DNA of 64,000 bases. Source: Pseudomonas abyssi. GTDB lineage: Bacteria > Pseudomonadota > Gammaproteobacteria > Pseudomonadales > Pseudomonadaceae. The position numbers were made by a program, and so were the translations under genes. Shown piece after piece: positions 1-9,377 of the stretch; the first letter of the stretch is position 1, and every line of letters begins with the position of its first letter. A model generated the notes under the pieces. The model searched no databases. It had not been told where the DNA came from and worked only from the letters and a program-made list of their open reading frames with translations. Location of the stretch: positions 62,001-126,000 of the forward strand of contig NZ_NTMR01000019.1 of assembly GCF_002307495.1 (NCBI RefSeq), in the 5' to 3' direction.

Positions 1-2848
1 TCGCGCTTTCGATCTTCGGCCGGCCCTCACTGACCCCCTCGTCGCGCACGCGATAGTTCAGCTCGCCAAGGAAATCCACCTCGTGCTGGGTATTCCAGTT
101 GATGCCCTTGCCGCCGTTGCCGAGCTTGTCCAGCAGCGGGCCAAGGGAGGTGAATTTCTTGTAGATGCTGGGGTAATCACGCTCAACCACCATCATATTC
201 GGGCAGTTCTTGCCCGGTTGTGGAGCCTCGCCGGCGGTTTTCCAGTCAGTGCCGCCAAACGGCTGAGCCAGTTCACCGGGGGAGTCGTGCAACAGTGGTA
301 AGGTGACCAGGTCCTGCTCAACCCCCAGTTGCCCTTCAGCCATGGCGGAGAACGCCTTGGCAATGCCCTTGTATATCTCCCAGTCCGACCGCGCCTCCCA
401 GGCAGGATCGATAGCCGCCGACAGCGGGTGGATGAAGGGGTGCATGTCCGAGGTATTCATGTCGTCCTTCTCGTACCAGGTCGCAGTCGGCAGCACGATG
501 TCGGAGTACACACAGGTCGACGACATGCGGAAGTCCAGCGTGGTGACCAGATCCAGCTTGCCGATGGCCCCCTCGTCTACCCAGTCGGCCTCGGTCGGCT
601 TGAAGCCGCCGCGCTTGCCCAGATCTTCGTTGAGCACGCCGTTCTTGGTGCCCAGCAAGTACTTGAGCATGTACTCGTGCCCCTTGCCGGAGCTGCCCAG
701 CAGGTTGGAGCGCCAGATAAACATGTTGCGCGGGAAGTTGTCCGGATTGTCCGGCTGCTCGCAGGCAAAGCGCAGGCTGCCATCTTGTAGCGACTTGAGT
801 ACGTAATCGACCGGCGACATGCCTGCCGCCTCGGCATCGCGCGTTACCTGCAGCGGATTGCGATTGAGCTGGGGCGCACTCGGCAGCCAGCCGGCACGCT
901 CAGCACGGATGTTGTAGTCGAGCATGTGCTCGGGGAACTGCGATTTGTCAGCCAGCGGCGACAGCACCTCGTGGATGCTCATTTTCTCGTGGCGCCACTG
1001 CGAGCTGTGGTTGTAGAAGAAGCTGGTGCCATTCATCTGACGGGGCGGCCGGCTCCAGTCCAGACCAAAGGCCAACGGCAACCAGCCGCACTGCGGGCGC
1101 AGCTTCTCCTGCCCCACATAATGCGCCCAGCCGCCGCCGGTCTGACCAACGCAGCCGCAGAGCATCAGCATGTTGATCAGGCCACGGTAATTCATGTCCA
1201 TGTGGTACCAGTGGTTCATCGCCGCGCCGACAATGATCATGGAACGGCCATGGGTCTTGTCAGCATTGGTGGCGAACTCGCGCGCCACCTGAATGGCTTT
1301 CTCACGGGCCACACCGGTGATCTGCTCTTGCCAGGCCGGCGTGCCAGGGGTACGGGCATCGTCGTAGCTGGACGCCACGTTCTGACCGCCCAGGCCGCGA
1401 TCAATAGCCAGATTGGCAGCCATCAGATCGAACACGCTGGCTACCTTGGCAGCACTGCCGTCGGCCAGAGCAATACTGCGCACCGGCACGCGACGCAGTT
1501 GAATGTCATCACCCTCAACGGCGGTGAAGTACTCGTGGGTCTGACCACCAAAGTAGGGGAAAGCCACCTCTGCACTGTCACCAGTGTCAATCAGGCTGAG
1601 CTTGAGATCGACTTCACGACCGGCGCCGCCTTCTTTCGCCTCAATGTTCCACTTACCTTTCTCGCCCCAGCGATAGCCGATGGCGCCCTGCGGCGACACC
1701 AGCTCACCATCAGCATCCACTGCAATGGTTTTCCACTCGGGGTTGTTGTCCTGACCGAGGTTGCCGGTCAGATCACTGGCCCGTAGAAAACGGTCGGCAC
1801 GGTAGCTGCCATCTTTCTCGTTGAGCAGCACCAGCATCGGCAGGTCGGTATAGCGCTTGGCGTAGTCGGTGAAATAGACGCTTGGCTGCTCCAGGTGAAA
1901 CTCCTTGAAGATCACGTGGGCAAAGGCCTGTGCCAAGGCCGCGTCGGTGCCCTGCTTGGGGTTGAGCCACAGGTCGGTGAGCTTGGCAACCTCGGCGTAG
2001 TCAGGCGTAACGGCAACGGTCTTGGTGCCCTTGTAACGCACTTCGGTAAAGAAGTGCGCATCCGGGGTGCGGGTCTGCGGCACGTTGGAGCCCCAGGCAA
2101 TAATGTAATTGGAGTTGTACCAGTCGGCGGACTCCGGCACGTCGGTCTGCTCACCCCATACTTGCGGTGAGGCCGGCGGCAGATCGCAGTACCAGTCATA
2201 AAAACTCAAGCACACGCCACCGATCAGCGACAGGTAACGAGCACCGGCGGCGTAACTGACCATCGACATGGCGGGAATGGGCGAGAAACCAACCACCCGG
2301 TCCGGACCAAACTGCTTGACGGTGTAGACGTTGGCCGCAGCGATGATCTCGTTGACTTCCTGCCAGCTGGAGCGCACAAAGCCACCCAGGCCACGCTTGC
2401 TCTTGTAGCTTTGCGCCTTGGCCGGGTCGCTGACGATGCTGGCCCAGGCGTCCACTGGCGCCAGGTTCTGGCGTGCTTCACGCCACAGTTTGAGCAACGG
2501 CTTGCGAACCTTGGGGTACTTGAGCCGATTGGCGCTGTAGATGTACCAACTGTAGCTGGCACCCCGCGGGCAGCCACGCGGCTCGTGGTTGGGCAAATCG
2601 TTGCGGGTACGCGGGTAGTCGGTCTGCTGGGTCTCCCAGGTAATCAGGCCGTTCTTCACGTAAATCTTCCAGGAGCAAGACCCGGTGCAATTCACCCCGT
2701 GGGTGGAGCGTACGATCTTGTCGTACTGCCACCGTGCGCGGTAGACATTCTCCCAGTCACGTGACTCCTTGCGGGTCTCGCCATGACCGTCGGCGAACTC
2801 ACCTTGCTTGCGATTGAAGAAACGCAGCTGGTCGAGTATATGGCTCAT
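1..2848 (-). CDS. narG: Respiratory nitrate reductase alpha subunit NarG (partial, C-terminus beyond the left edge)
   Basis: Catalytic molybdenum subunit of the membrane-bound quinol-nitrate reductase NarGHI, which reduces nitrate to nitrite on the cytoplasmic face. About 949 codons are present; the family is about 1250 aa, so roughly the last quarter lies outside the window. The start MSHILDQLRF matches NarG N-termini and follows a GAGAGG ribosome site. The N-terminal Fe-S motif HGVNCTGSCSW (His50, Cys54, Cys58, then a Cys in PRGCPRG near 93) is intact, as is the stretch IIAWGSNVPQTRTPDAHFF that carries the Asp ligand of molybdenum. It lies 67 bp behind narK2 in the same direction, so it is probably co-transcribed from the narK1 promoter. 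narHJI should follow to the left. Identity is very secure. Confidence 0.97.
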   Translation of the reverse strand, partial: MSHILDQLRFFNRKQGEFADGHGETRKESRDWENVYRARWQYDKIVRSTHGVNCTGSCSWKIYVKNGLITWETQQTDYPRTRNDLPNHEPRGCPRGASYSWYIYSANRLKYPKVRKPLLKLWREARQNLAPVDAWASIVSDPAKAQSYKSKRGLGGFVRSSWQEVNEIIAAANVYTVKQFGPDRVVGFSPIPAMSMVSYAAGARYLSLIGGVCLSFYDWYCDLPPASPQVWGEQTDVPESADWYNSNYIIAWGSNVPQTRTPDAHFFTEVRYKGTKTVAVTPDYAEVAKLTDLWLNPKQGTDAALAQAFAHVIFKEFHLEQPSVYFTDYAKRYTDLPMLVLLNEKDGSYRADRFLRASDLTGNLGQDNNPEWKTIAVDADGELVSPQGAIGYRWGEKGKWNIEAKEGGAGREVDLKLSLIDTGDSAEVAFPYFGGQTHEYFTAVEGDDIQLRRVPVRSIALADGSAAKVASVFDLMAANLAIDRGLGGQNVASSYDDARTPGTPAWQEQITGVAREKAIQVAREFATNADKTHGRSMIIVGAAMNHWYHMDMNYRGLINMLMLCGCVGQTGGGWAHYVGQEKLRPQCGWLPLAFGLDWSRPPRQMNGTSFFYNHSSQWRHEKMSIHEVLSPLADKSQFPEHMLDYNIRAERAGWLPSAPQLNRNPLQVTRDAEAAGMSPVDYVLKSLQDGSLRFACEQPDNPDNFPRNMFIWRSNLLGSSGKGHEYMLKYLLGTKNGVLNEDLGKRGGFKPTEADWVDEGAIGKLDLVTTLDFRMSSTCVYSDIVLPTATWYEKDDMNTSDMHPFIHPLSAAIDPAWEARSDWEIYKGIAKAFSAMAEGQLGVEQDLVTLPLLHDSPGELAQPFGGTDWKTAGEAPQPGKNCPNMMVVERDYPSIYKKFTSLGPLLDKLGNGGKGINWNTQHEVDFLGELNYRVRDEGVSEGRPKIESA

Positions 2849-2915
2849 AGTGTTTTCCTCTCAGGCTGGACGCAGCCGGTGACCGCGCCCTCAATTCATG
2901 GGTGCGACGCGATTC

Positions 2916-4328
2916 TCAGCAGGGTGTCTCTGCACCTTTTCGCGAGTACCACCACCAGGTCACCAGGATGCAGCTGATGTAGTAGCCGACGAATACATAC
3001 AGGGCGACCTCCGGACCGCCTGTGACCGAGATCGAACTGCCAAAGGATTTGGGAATAAAGAAGGCACCAAAGGCCCCCACCGCCGAGGTGAAACCCAGAA
3101 CGGCAGCGGACTCCTTGCCCGCCTCACGCAATGCCTGCTCACGGCCCTCAGCGTCCTGATCTGCACTCCAGCGCTCATGCAGCGTGCGGAAAATCACCGG
3201 AATCATGCGGAAGGTGGAACCATTGCCGATGCCAGTGGTGACAAACAGCAGCATGAACATGCCGAGGAAGCCGTAAAAATTGCCGCCCTGGCCATTCTGC
3301 GGCAGGAAGGCGATGACGCCGAAGACTGCAGCCACCATCACCGCGAAGTTCCACAGTGTGACGCGAGCACCACCAAGCTTGTCGGCAATCCAGCCGCCCA
3401 GCGGTCGTACCAGAGCGCCAACTAGCGGTCCCAGGAAGGCAAACTTGAGCGCCGATACGCCGGGGAAAGACGTATTGATCAGCAGAGGAAAAGCAGCGGC
3501 AAAACCGATAAAGGAACCGAAGGTTGCCAGGTACAACCAGCACATCAGCCAGTTGTGCTTGCGCTTGAAAATCACCGCCTGTTCGCGGAACGAGGCGCTG
3601 GCAGCGCTCAGGTCATTCATGCCAAACCACGCGGCCAGCGTTGCCAGGGCGATCAGCGGCACCCAGACCAGGCCGGCGTTCTGCAGCCACAACTGGGAGC
3701 CATCAGCCAGCTCCTGGGGCTTACCGCCAACCGCGCCAAACAACCCGAAACCAATCACCAGCGGCACCAGAAACTGCATCGCCGAGACCCCAAGGTTACC
3801 TAGTCCAGCGTTCAACCCAAGGGCAGTACCCTGCTGCGCCTTGGGGTAGAAGAAGCTAATGTTGGACATGCTGGAAGCGAAGTTGCCACCACCAAAACCG
3901 CACAGCAGCGCAATGATCACGAACACGCTGTAGGGCGTTTCCGGGTTCTGCACGGCCACGCCCATCCACAGCGCCGGCGCCAGCAGCGACGCGGTGCTGA
4001 TAGCGGTCCAGCGGCGGCCACCAAAGACCGGCACCATAAACGAGTAAACCACTCGCAACATCGCGCCGGACAAGCCCGGCAGCGCCGCCAGCCAGAAAAG
4101 CTCATCGGTGGTTAAGCTGAAACCGATGGCATTAAGACGCACGATGACGGTGCTCCAGACCATCCACACGGCAAAGGCGAGAAACAGCGCCGGGATCGAA
4201 ATCCACAGGTTGCGGGTGGCCACCCGCTTGCCGACGCTGCCCCAAAACTGCGGGTCCTCAGGGCGCCAGTCGGCAATGACCGGGCCTGGGCGGGGCGGTT
4301 GCCCCAGAGTTGGATTATTGGCAGACAT
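2916..4328 (-). CDS. narK2: Nitrate/nitrite transporter NarK2 type (MFS)
   Basis: Major-facilitator carrier of the nitrate/nitrite porter family, about 470 aa with twelve predicted helices. In pseudomonads the second narK product is the nitrate/nitrite antiporter used in nitrate respiration. The start MSANNPTLGQ at 4328 is chosen because GAGGAGA lies 7 bases upstream; an upstream in-frame ATG at 4343 falls inside that ribosome site. Glycine-rich NNP-family signatures are visible (GFGGGNFASSMSNISFFYP and a second G-rich loop in the C-terminal half). It lies 19 bp behind narK1 and 67 bp ahead of narG, giving a narK1-narK2-narG order. Assignment to the K2 type rests on gene order and length, not on alignment. 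Confidence 0.93.
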   Translation of the reverse strand: MSANNPTLGQPPRPGPVIADWRPEDPQFWGSVGKRVATRNLWISIPALFLAFAVWMVWSTVIVRLNAIGFSLTTDELFWLAALPGLSGAMLRVVYSFMVPVFGGRRWTAISTASLLAPALWMGVAVQNPETPYSVFVIIALLCGFGGGNFASSMSNISFFYPKAQQGTALGLNAGLGNLGVSAMQFLVPLVIGFGLFGAVGGKPQELADGSQLWLQNAGLVWVPLIALATLAAWFGMNDLSAASASFREQAVIFKRKHNWLMCWLYLATFGSFIGFAAAFPLLINTSFPGVSALKFAFLGPLVGALVRPLGGWIADKLGGARVTLWNFAVMVAAVFGVIAFLPQNGQGGNFYGFLGMFMLLFVTTGIGNGSTFRMIPVIFRTLHERWSADQDAEGREQALREAGKESAAVLGFTSAVGAFGAFFIPKSFGSSISVTGGPEVALYVFVGYYISCILVTWWWYSRKGAETPC

Positions 4329-4347
4329 GATGTGTCTCCTCACAAGG

Positions 4348-5610
4348 TCAGGAAAGGGGTTGGCTGGAACGGACTGCGCTCTGGCCCAGCAACGGGGTCT
4401 TGCGCACCTCGCTGAAGTACATCCAGATCAGCGATACCCAGACCACGCCGTACATCAACATGAAGCAGGAGCTGCGCACGCCGGTCAGATCCACCAGCGC
4501 GCCAAACAAGATCGGCAGAAGAAAGCCTCCCAAACCACCGGCCAGGCCGACGATGCCGGACACCGCGCCCATGCGATCAGGAAAATCATTGGAGATATAT
4601 TTGAAGACTGAGGCCTTGCCGAAGGCCCAGGCGATGCCCATGACAAACATCAATGCGGTGAACACCCAGACGTTCAGCCCAAGGTGGAAAGAGCGCGGTC
4701 CGTCTACGGTGGTGATGGTCATCTCGGTTTGTGGGTAGGACAGGATGAACAGACAAATCCAGCTAACCCACATCACCCACCAGGTCACACTGTGAGCGCC
4801 CCACTTGTCCGACATCCAGCCGCCCACCGCGCGCAGGACGCCACCCGGCAGGGAGAAGCAGGCCGCCAGCAGAGCGGCGCTCTGCAGCGAGAAGCCGTAT
4901 TCCTGCACGTAGTACTTGGTCATCCAAAGGGCCAGCGCCACGTAGCCGCCGAAGACGATCGAGTAGTACTGGCAATAGCGCCAGACCCGAGGGTCTTTCA
5001 GGGTTTGCAATTGCTCACCAAGAGACACGCTGCTGGGCACTCGGTGTGCCTTGTTGTCGTAGCTGAGAAACCAGAACAGCAACGCAGTGACGAACATGAT
5101 GGCCGAGTACACTTTGGGCACCATCTGCCAGCTGGCCGCAGCGATAATGCCGGGGGCGATAAACTTGGTCAGCGCAGAGCCCGCATTACCGGCGCCAAAA
5201 ATCCCCATGGCCAGGCCCTGGCGATCTTTCTCGAACCATTTGGCAACGTAGGCGATACCCACCGAGAAAGAACCACCGGCCAGACCGACAAACAGCCCTA
5301 GCACCAGGAACTGCCAGTACTGACTCGCTTCACCGATCAGGTAAATCGGCAGCACACACACCAGCATCAGCACAAAAAATACGATACGTCCGCCGTAGCG
5401 GTCAGTCAGCATGCCCAGTGGCAGGCGCGACAGCGAGCCGGTCAGCACCGGGGTGGACGCCAGCAGGCCAAACTGCGTTTCGTTCAGCGCCAGCAACTCC
5501 TTTATCGGCACCCCCAGAACCGCAAACATCATCCAGATCATGAAGCAGATGGTGAACGCGAAGGTGCTCATGCCAAGCACCAGCACTTGTTGCATTTTCT
5601 GACTTGCCAT
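4348..5610 (-). CDS. narK1: Nitrate transporter NarK1 type (MFS)
   Basis: First gene of the nar transport/reductase operon, 420 aa, major-facilitator family, probably the nitrate/proton symporter that brings nitrate to cytoplasmic NarG. Visible features are an N-terminal helix pair ending near PIKELLALNETQFGLLAS, the MFS loop LGMLTDRYGGR between helices 2 and 3, and NNP glycine-rich segments GLFVGLAGGSFSVGIAYVAKW and GIVGLAGGLGGFLLP. The start MASQKMQQVL is the first ATG after the promoter. An Anr/Dnr-type box lies about 66 bp upstream (5670-5683), so anaerobic induction is expected. The adjacent divergent narXL pair makes nitrate-dependent control likely as well; NarL sites were not confidently read. 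Confidence 0.93.
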   Translation of the reverse strand: MASQKMQQVLVLGMSTFAFTICFMIWMMFAVLGVPIKELLALNETQFGLLASTPVLTGSLSRLPLGMLTDRYGGRIVFFVLMLVCVLPIYLIGEASQYWQFLVLGLFVGLAGGSFSVGIAYVAKWFEKDRQGLAMGIFGAGNAGSALTKFIAPGIIAAASWQMVPKVYSAIMFVTALLFWFLSYDNKAHRVPSSVSLGEQLQTLKDPRVWRYCQYYSIVFGGYVALALWMTKYYVQEYGFSLQSAALLAACFSLPGGVLRAVGGWMSDKWGAHSVTWWVMWVSWICLFILSYPQTEMTITTVDGPRSFHLGLNVWVFTALMFVMGIAWAFGKASVFKYISNDFPDRMGAVSGIVGLAGGLGGFLLPILFGALVDLTGVRSSCFMLMYGVVWVSLIWMYFSEVRKTPLLGQSAVRSSQPLS

Positions 5611-5642
5611 AACTATCCCCTGCCACTGTCGATCTGTGCCCT

Positions 5643-5683
5643 AGACTAGATGCAGGTGCCGGCAAGTGATTGATCCCCGTCAA
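5643..5683 (-). promoter_or_regulatory. Anr/Dnr (FNR-type) box and -10 for the narK1K2G operon
   Basis: On the minus strand TTGACGGGGATCAA (5683-5670) matches the FNR-type consensus TTGAT-N4-ATCAA with one change. A -10-like TAGTCT follows at 5648-5643, 28.5 bp from the box centre, close to the class II spacing. The rest of the 231-bp narK1-narX gap is AT-rich (about 5735-5775) but no further site could be named. Confidence 0.72.
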
Positions 5684-5841
5684 GGAATGAGGCAAGGCAT
5701 CGCGGCTAGGATGTCGCCACATACCACCAAAGTGATAGCTCGGAATATCAACAAAAACCTTTAATAAACAATGAGATGACCGGGACACCTGATAGCGCAT
5801 AACGATATGGCTGCACGGTCGGACTATTTGGAGGTAGTGCA

Positions 5842-7644
5842 ATGCTGCAGTGGTTCAGAACATCGCTGCCGGCCCGGGCCGGACTTGCAGTGATCCTGGT
5901 TGCGACGTTGGCCTTTGCCAGCGCCTGCAGCGCTGTGATCATTGCGCTGATCAGCGAAGATGACGCCGCCGCCATGAACGTGGCCGGCTCACTGCGCATG
6001 ACCACCTATCGCATAAATTGGCAGCTTGAGGCCGGTGCCGACGACGCAACCCTGGACCAATTGGCGCAAGACATGCGAGCACGGTTGGACAATCGGGCCC
6101 TGCAACACATGGTCGCGGTGGACAGCACCTCGCCCGCTGGTCGGGAGTTCCAGCAGATACGCAGCCACTGGCAGCAACAACTGCTGCCGGCCCTAAAACA
6201 GCGCGACCGCGAGGCCTTTGCCGAGGGCACCGAGCCTTTCATGATGCGCATAGAGCATTTTATCTCGCAGCTGCAACAGCAAAGCGAGCGACGGCAAGGT
6301 TGGCAGCAAAGCATCCAGGGTGCAGCCCTATTGATTACCGCCGTGGTGTTGCTGATCAGCATGTTTGGCTTGCACAGCAGTGTTCTAGAACCGATTCAGG
6401 ATATTGTGCGGGCGGCCGAACGCTTTCGCGCAGGGGACCTGCGGGCCAGGGTCAGCTACCGCTCACCAGACGAGCTGGGGCAACTGGCCCAGAGCTTCAA
6501 TGCCATGGCTAATACAATCGAGGAGTCGCACCGCACCTTGGCCGATCGCGTAGCAGAAAAGACCCTCAGCCTCGAGCAGGCCAATGACGCCTTGGCGCTG
6601 CTGTATCGCAGCAGCAGCAGCGTTGCCAGTACACCGCTCAATGCCGACCGCCTGGATGAATTGGTCGGCGACTTCCAGCAACGACTGCCGGGGCTTCGAC
6701 TGAACCTGTGCCTGAAGGGAGACATCAAGCAACCCGTCGAGCATTTGATCGCCATGCAAGGCGACGACAACCGAGAAATCTGCACTCGTAACAACTGCGC
6801 CACCTGCGAGCGTCACCAAAGTGCCAGCGGACTCACCTTTCCGATTCGCTCCCAGGGCCGCAGCTTGGGAGAGCTCAGCGCCCACTATCTTGACGGGCAC
6901 ACGCCGCGCTCTTGGGAGCGCGAGCTGATTCAGGCCTTGGCCGATCTGATCGGGACTGCGCTGTCGCTGGAGCGCCAGCGCGAGAAGGACAACCGTCTGC
7001 TGCTGTTTGACGAGCGCACCATCATTGCCCGAGAACTGCATGACTCCCTCGCCCAGGCCCTGTCCTACATGAAGATGCAGGTAAGTCGCCTGCAAACCCT
7101 GATTCGCCGAGAGAGCGATCCTGAGCAATTGGTACAGGTCAGCGAAGAGCTGCGCGAGGGTCTCAACAACGCCTACCGTCAATTACGTGAGCTGCTGACG
7201 ACCTTCCGCTTGAAAATCCACGAAGGCGGACTGGAGCAGGCGCTGGCTGAAACCACGCGTGAATTCGCTGACCGGGGACAGATACAAGTGCAATTCGACA
7301 GCGAACCACTGGCCTTTGCTCTGTCAGCCAGCGAACAGATTCACTTGCTGCAGATTACCCGTGAAGCCCTGTCCAACTGCGTTCGGCATGCCCAGGCCAG
7401 CCACGCGACGGTCCAGCTTCGTCAGCGCGGTGATCGTATGACCCTGCAGATAGAAGACAACGGCGTAGGTATAACACCCGCTTTCGACATCCGCCAACAC
7501 CACGGCATGAGCATCATGCAAGAGCGCGCCCGCAGCCTGAATGGCGAGCTGCACATCAGCTCACTTGACGGCCAGGGCACCCGCATTCAACTAAGTTTCT
7601 GCCCAGAATTTCTGCGCCAGCATCATGAGGAGATCACCCAATGA
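5842..7644 (+). CDS. narX: Nitrate/nitrite sensor histidine kinase NarX
   Basis: Membrane sensor kinase, 600 aa, that detects nitrate in the periplasm and phosphorylates NarL. Order of parts: first helix about 13-36; P-box nitrate-binding helix around 42-58 (AAMNVAGSLRMTTYR, very close to enterobacterial NarX); periplasmic four-helix region; second helix about 158-178; HAMP about 179-230; a central module with a cysteine cluster (Cys314, Cys319, Cys322); H-box ELHDSLAQAL with His400; N-box REALSNCVRHA; and G-box DNGVGI. The start follows GGAGG with 6-base spacing. Its stop overlaps narL by four bases (ATGA), so the pair is translationally coupled. Divergent from narK1. Confidence 0.96.
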   Translation: MLQWFRTSLPARAGLAVILVATLAFASACSAVIIALISEDDAAAMNVAGSLRMTTYRINWQLEAGADDATLDQLAQDMRARLDNRALQHMVAVDSTSPAGREFQQIRSHWQQQLLPALKQRDREAFAEGTEPFMMRIEHFISQLQQQSERRQGWQQSIQGAALLITAVVLLISMFGLHSSVLEPIQDIVRAAERFRAGDLRARVSYRSPDELGQLAQSFNAMANTIEESHRTLADRVAEKTLSLEQANDALALLYRSSSSVASTPLNADRLDELVGDFQQRLPGLRLNLCLKGDIKQPVEHLIAMQGDDNREICTRNNCATCERHQSASGLTFPIRSQGRSLGELSAHYLDGHTPRSWERELIQALADLIGTALSLERQREKDNRLLLFDERTIIARELHDSLAQALSYMKMQVSRLQTLIRRESDPEQLVQVSEELREGLNNAYRQLRELLTTFRLKIHEGGLEQALAETTREFADRGQIQVQFDSEPLAFALSASEQIHLLQITREALSNCVRHAQASHATVQLRQRGDRMTLQIEDNGVGITPAFDIRQHHGMSIMQERARSLNGELHISSLDGQGTRIQLSFCPEFLRQHHEEITQ

Positions 7645-8279
7645 GCGCTTCCATTCCCGCCACCCTGCTGCTGGTGGACGACCATCCGATGATGCGACAT
7701 GGCCTACGCCAGTTGATCGAGCTGGAAAACGACTTACTGGTGTGTGGGGATGCCGGCAATGGCGAGGAGGCCTGTAGCGAGGCCGCCCGCCTGAATCCGG
7801 ATCTGGTGCTGCTGGACAACAACATGCCAACCATGAATGGCCTGGAAACCCTCAAACGGCTACGCGCCCAGGGTTACCGGGGCAAGGTACTGCTGTTCAC
7901 CGTGTCAGACGCCGAAGAGGACGTGCGCGACGCCATGCGCCTGGGTGCGGACGGCTACTTGCTCAAGGACATGGAGCCGGAACAGCTTATTCATCGACTG
8001 CGCGAGGTGCTGTTGGGTGAACTGGTAGTCAGCCCGACACTGGCCCGCGTGTTGGCCCAGGCCTTGCGAGCGCCGCGCTCTGCGAGCAGCGCCGACCTGA
8101 CCGACCGCGAGCGTCAGGTGCTGAAAATGATTGCCGGCGGGCTAAGCAACAAAATGATCGGCAACAAGCTCGGTATCACCGAGGGCACCGTTAAGGTTCA
8201 CGTCAAACACCTGCTACACAAGCTGGGGCTGCGCTCACGGGTCGAAGCCGCCGTCTGGGCACTCGAAAATGTGTCCTGA
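7641..8279 (+). CDS. narL: Nitrate/nitrite response regulator NarL
   Basis: Two-component regulator of 212 aa, partner of NarX. The receiver domain (1-125) shows the acidic pair Asp13-Asp14, the phosphorylation site Asp59 in LVLLDNNMP, and the conserved Lys in GYLLKDME. A LuxR-type helix-turn-helix lies at about 150-205 (LTDRERQVLKMIAGGLSNK, then EGTVKVHVKHLLHKL). In family members phosphorylation frees the DNA-binding domain. It overlaps narX by 4 bp. Expected targets include the divergent narK1K2G operon. A short GC-rich gap without a clear terminator follows. Confidence 0.96.
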   Translation: MSASIPATLLLVDDHPMMRHGLRQLIELENDLLVCGDAGNGEEACSEAARLNPDLVLLDNNMPTMNGLETLKRLRAQGYRGKVLLFTVSDAEEDVRDAMRLGADGYLLKDMEPEQLIHRLREVLLGELVVSPTLARVLAQALRAPRSASSADLTDRERQVLKMIAGGLSNKMIGNKLGITEGTVKVHVKHLLHKLGLRSRVEAAVWALENVS

Positions 8280-8420
8280 AGCCCCTGTCGGACGCCCCTC
8301 AAAGAGGTACTCCCGCAGAGGGATCGCCGCCCGACTACCCGGGTTTTACCATGGAAGGCAGAGCCTGACACTCACCTGCCGCCGCTGGCTGTCGCACAGT
8401 CAGGGCATGGAGAAATGCTC

Positions 8421-8786
8421 ATGTCACACAGTAACCGTCTGCCGCTAGTCTATTCTTGCTCGGGCTGCTCCAACCTCGCTCAGATGGCCAATGATCTGGC
8501 AGTACGCCTGGACCGCGAGGGCAAGGCGGAAATGTCCTGTATCGCCGGCGTTGGCGGCAATGTAAAACCGCTGGTGCGCAAGGCCACCAGTGGCCGGCCG
8601 ATTCTGGCCATCGATGGTTGCCCGCTGCATTGCGTCAACGGCTGTCTGTCACAGCACGGCGTCAGCCCAGCCGAACACTTGGTACTGACCGAGCACGGCC
8701 TGAAAAAGCGTTACGGCGAAAGCGTCACGGCCGACACCCTTGAGCAGATGTATGCCGAGGTGGTGGAGCTGATTATCCGGGTATGA
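8421..8786 (+). CDS. DGC-domain putative zinc/metal-binding protein
   Basis: Small cytoplasmic protein of 121 aa. The motif AIDGCPLHCVNGC and an N-terminal YSCSGCSNLAQMANDLA place it in the DGC-domain family (conserved Asp-Gly-Cys plus several cysteines), often described as putative zinc-binding. No biochemical role is established to my knowledge. The start at 8421 is preferred over the ATG at 8415 because GGAG at 8409-8412 is 8 bases from the former and only 2 from the latter. It lies downstream of narXL in the same direction and converges on ubiT. Its many Cys residues and position between nar and ubiUVT genes suggest a link to anaerobic metabolism, which is inference. Confidence 0.75.
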   Translation: MSHSNRLPLVYSCSGCSNLAQMANDLAVRLDREGKAEMSCIAGVGGNVKPLVRKATSGRPILAIDGCPLHCVNGCLSQHGVSPAEHLVLTEHGLKKRYGESVTADTLEQMYAEVVELIIRV

Positions 8787-8912
8787 CGTGTTCAGCTTCG
8801 TGCTCGCACACCGCCGACAATGCCGCGCGATGTCCACCCGACCTGACTACTGAGCGAACCAGGGTCCCTTGCCACGCCTTTCTTCTCGCCGGTCTGAGAC
8901 CGCGCCAGCCGC

Positions 8913-9377
8913 CTAAACCTGCTGCAGCAGCTGACCGGCGCGCTGCAGACCGCGCCAAAGTCTGGGCGGGAGGTGCTCAGGGTCCAGGCTGTCGAGCAGG
9001 TTCTTCAGTCCCAGCCCCATATCGGTATCGCCCTCGATAACCAGGCGACGGCGGAAGAACAGCGTGTCGGGATCTTCTTCGCGGCTGGCCAGCAGCACAA
9101 ACTCGCGCCAGTTACCACGCACACGCACATCAGCCACGGCCTCCGGCGCTACGCGCAAACGCCGACCGACGCAGGTGACAAACCAGCTCAGGCCCAGGTC
9201 TTCCACTTCCAGCTGCAGCCAGTGCCCCTGCAACAGCCCAAACTCACCTCGAGTCAACGGCTCGGCCAGTAGCCGTGCGGTAGCCAATTCGATCACCCGC
9301 CGCTGCAGCGCGAAGGGCACATGGCGTCCCAGCCGCAACAGCCGGTCGGCCAACTCAACCGCTATCACCCGCTTCAT
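8913..9377 (-). CDS. ubiT: SCP2-domain ubiquinone accessory protein UbiT
   Basis: Protein of 154 aa with an SCP2 (sterol-carrier) lipid-binding fold, the partner of UbiU and UbiV in O2-independent ubiquinone synthesis, where UbiT is thought to hold the prenylated intermediate. The start at 9377 gives MKRVIAVELADRL and overlaps the ubiV stop by four bases (ATGA); a longer reading frame to 9422 has no supporting context. Third gene of the ubiU-ubiV-ubiT unit, with the same gene set and order known from pseudomonads next to narXL. The family name rests mainly on context plus the SCP2-like pattern in its C-terminal half. Confidence 0.85.
   Translation of the reverse strand: MKRVIAVELADRLLRLGRHVPFALQRRVIELATARLLAEPLTRGEFGLLQGHWLQLEVEDLGLSWFVTCVGRRLRVAPEAVADVRVRGNWREFVLLASREEDPDTLFFRRRLVIEGDTDMGLGLKNLLDSLDPEHLPPRLWRGLQRAGQLLQQV

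Noticed and set aside
926-1786. Long plus-strand open frame of 286 codons
   Set aside because: It is the antisense shadow of narG, whose conserved motifs are continuous on the minus strand over the same bases.
5735-5775. AT-rich stretch in the narK1-narX gap as an IHF or NarL site
   Set aside because: I could not fit the IHF consensus on either strand, and NarL heptamers are too degenerate to call by eye.
8280-8420. Possible terminator or NarL site after narL
   Set aside because: Only imperfect short repeats around CCCTC/GAGGG; no stable stem with a T-run.
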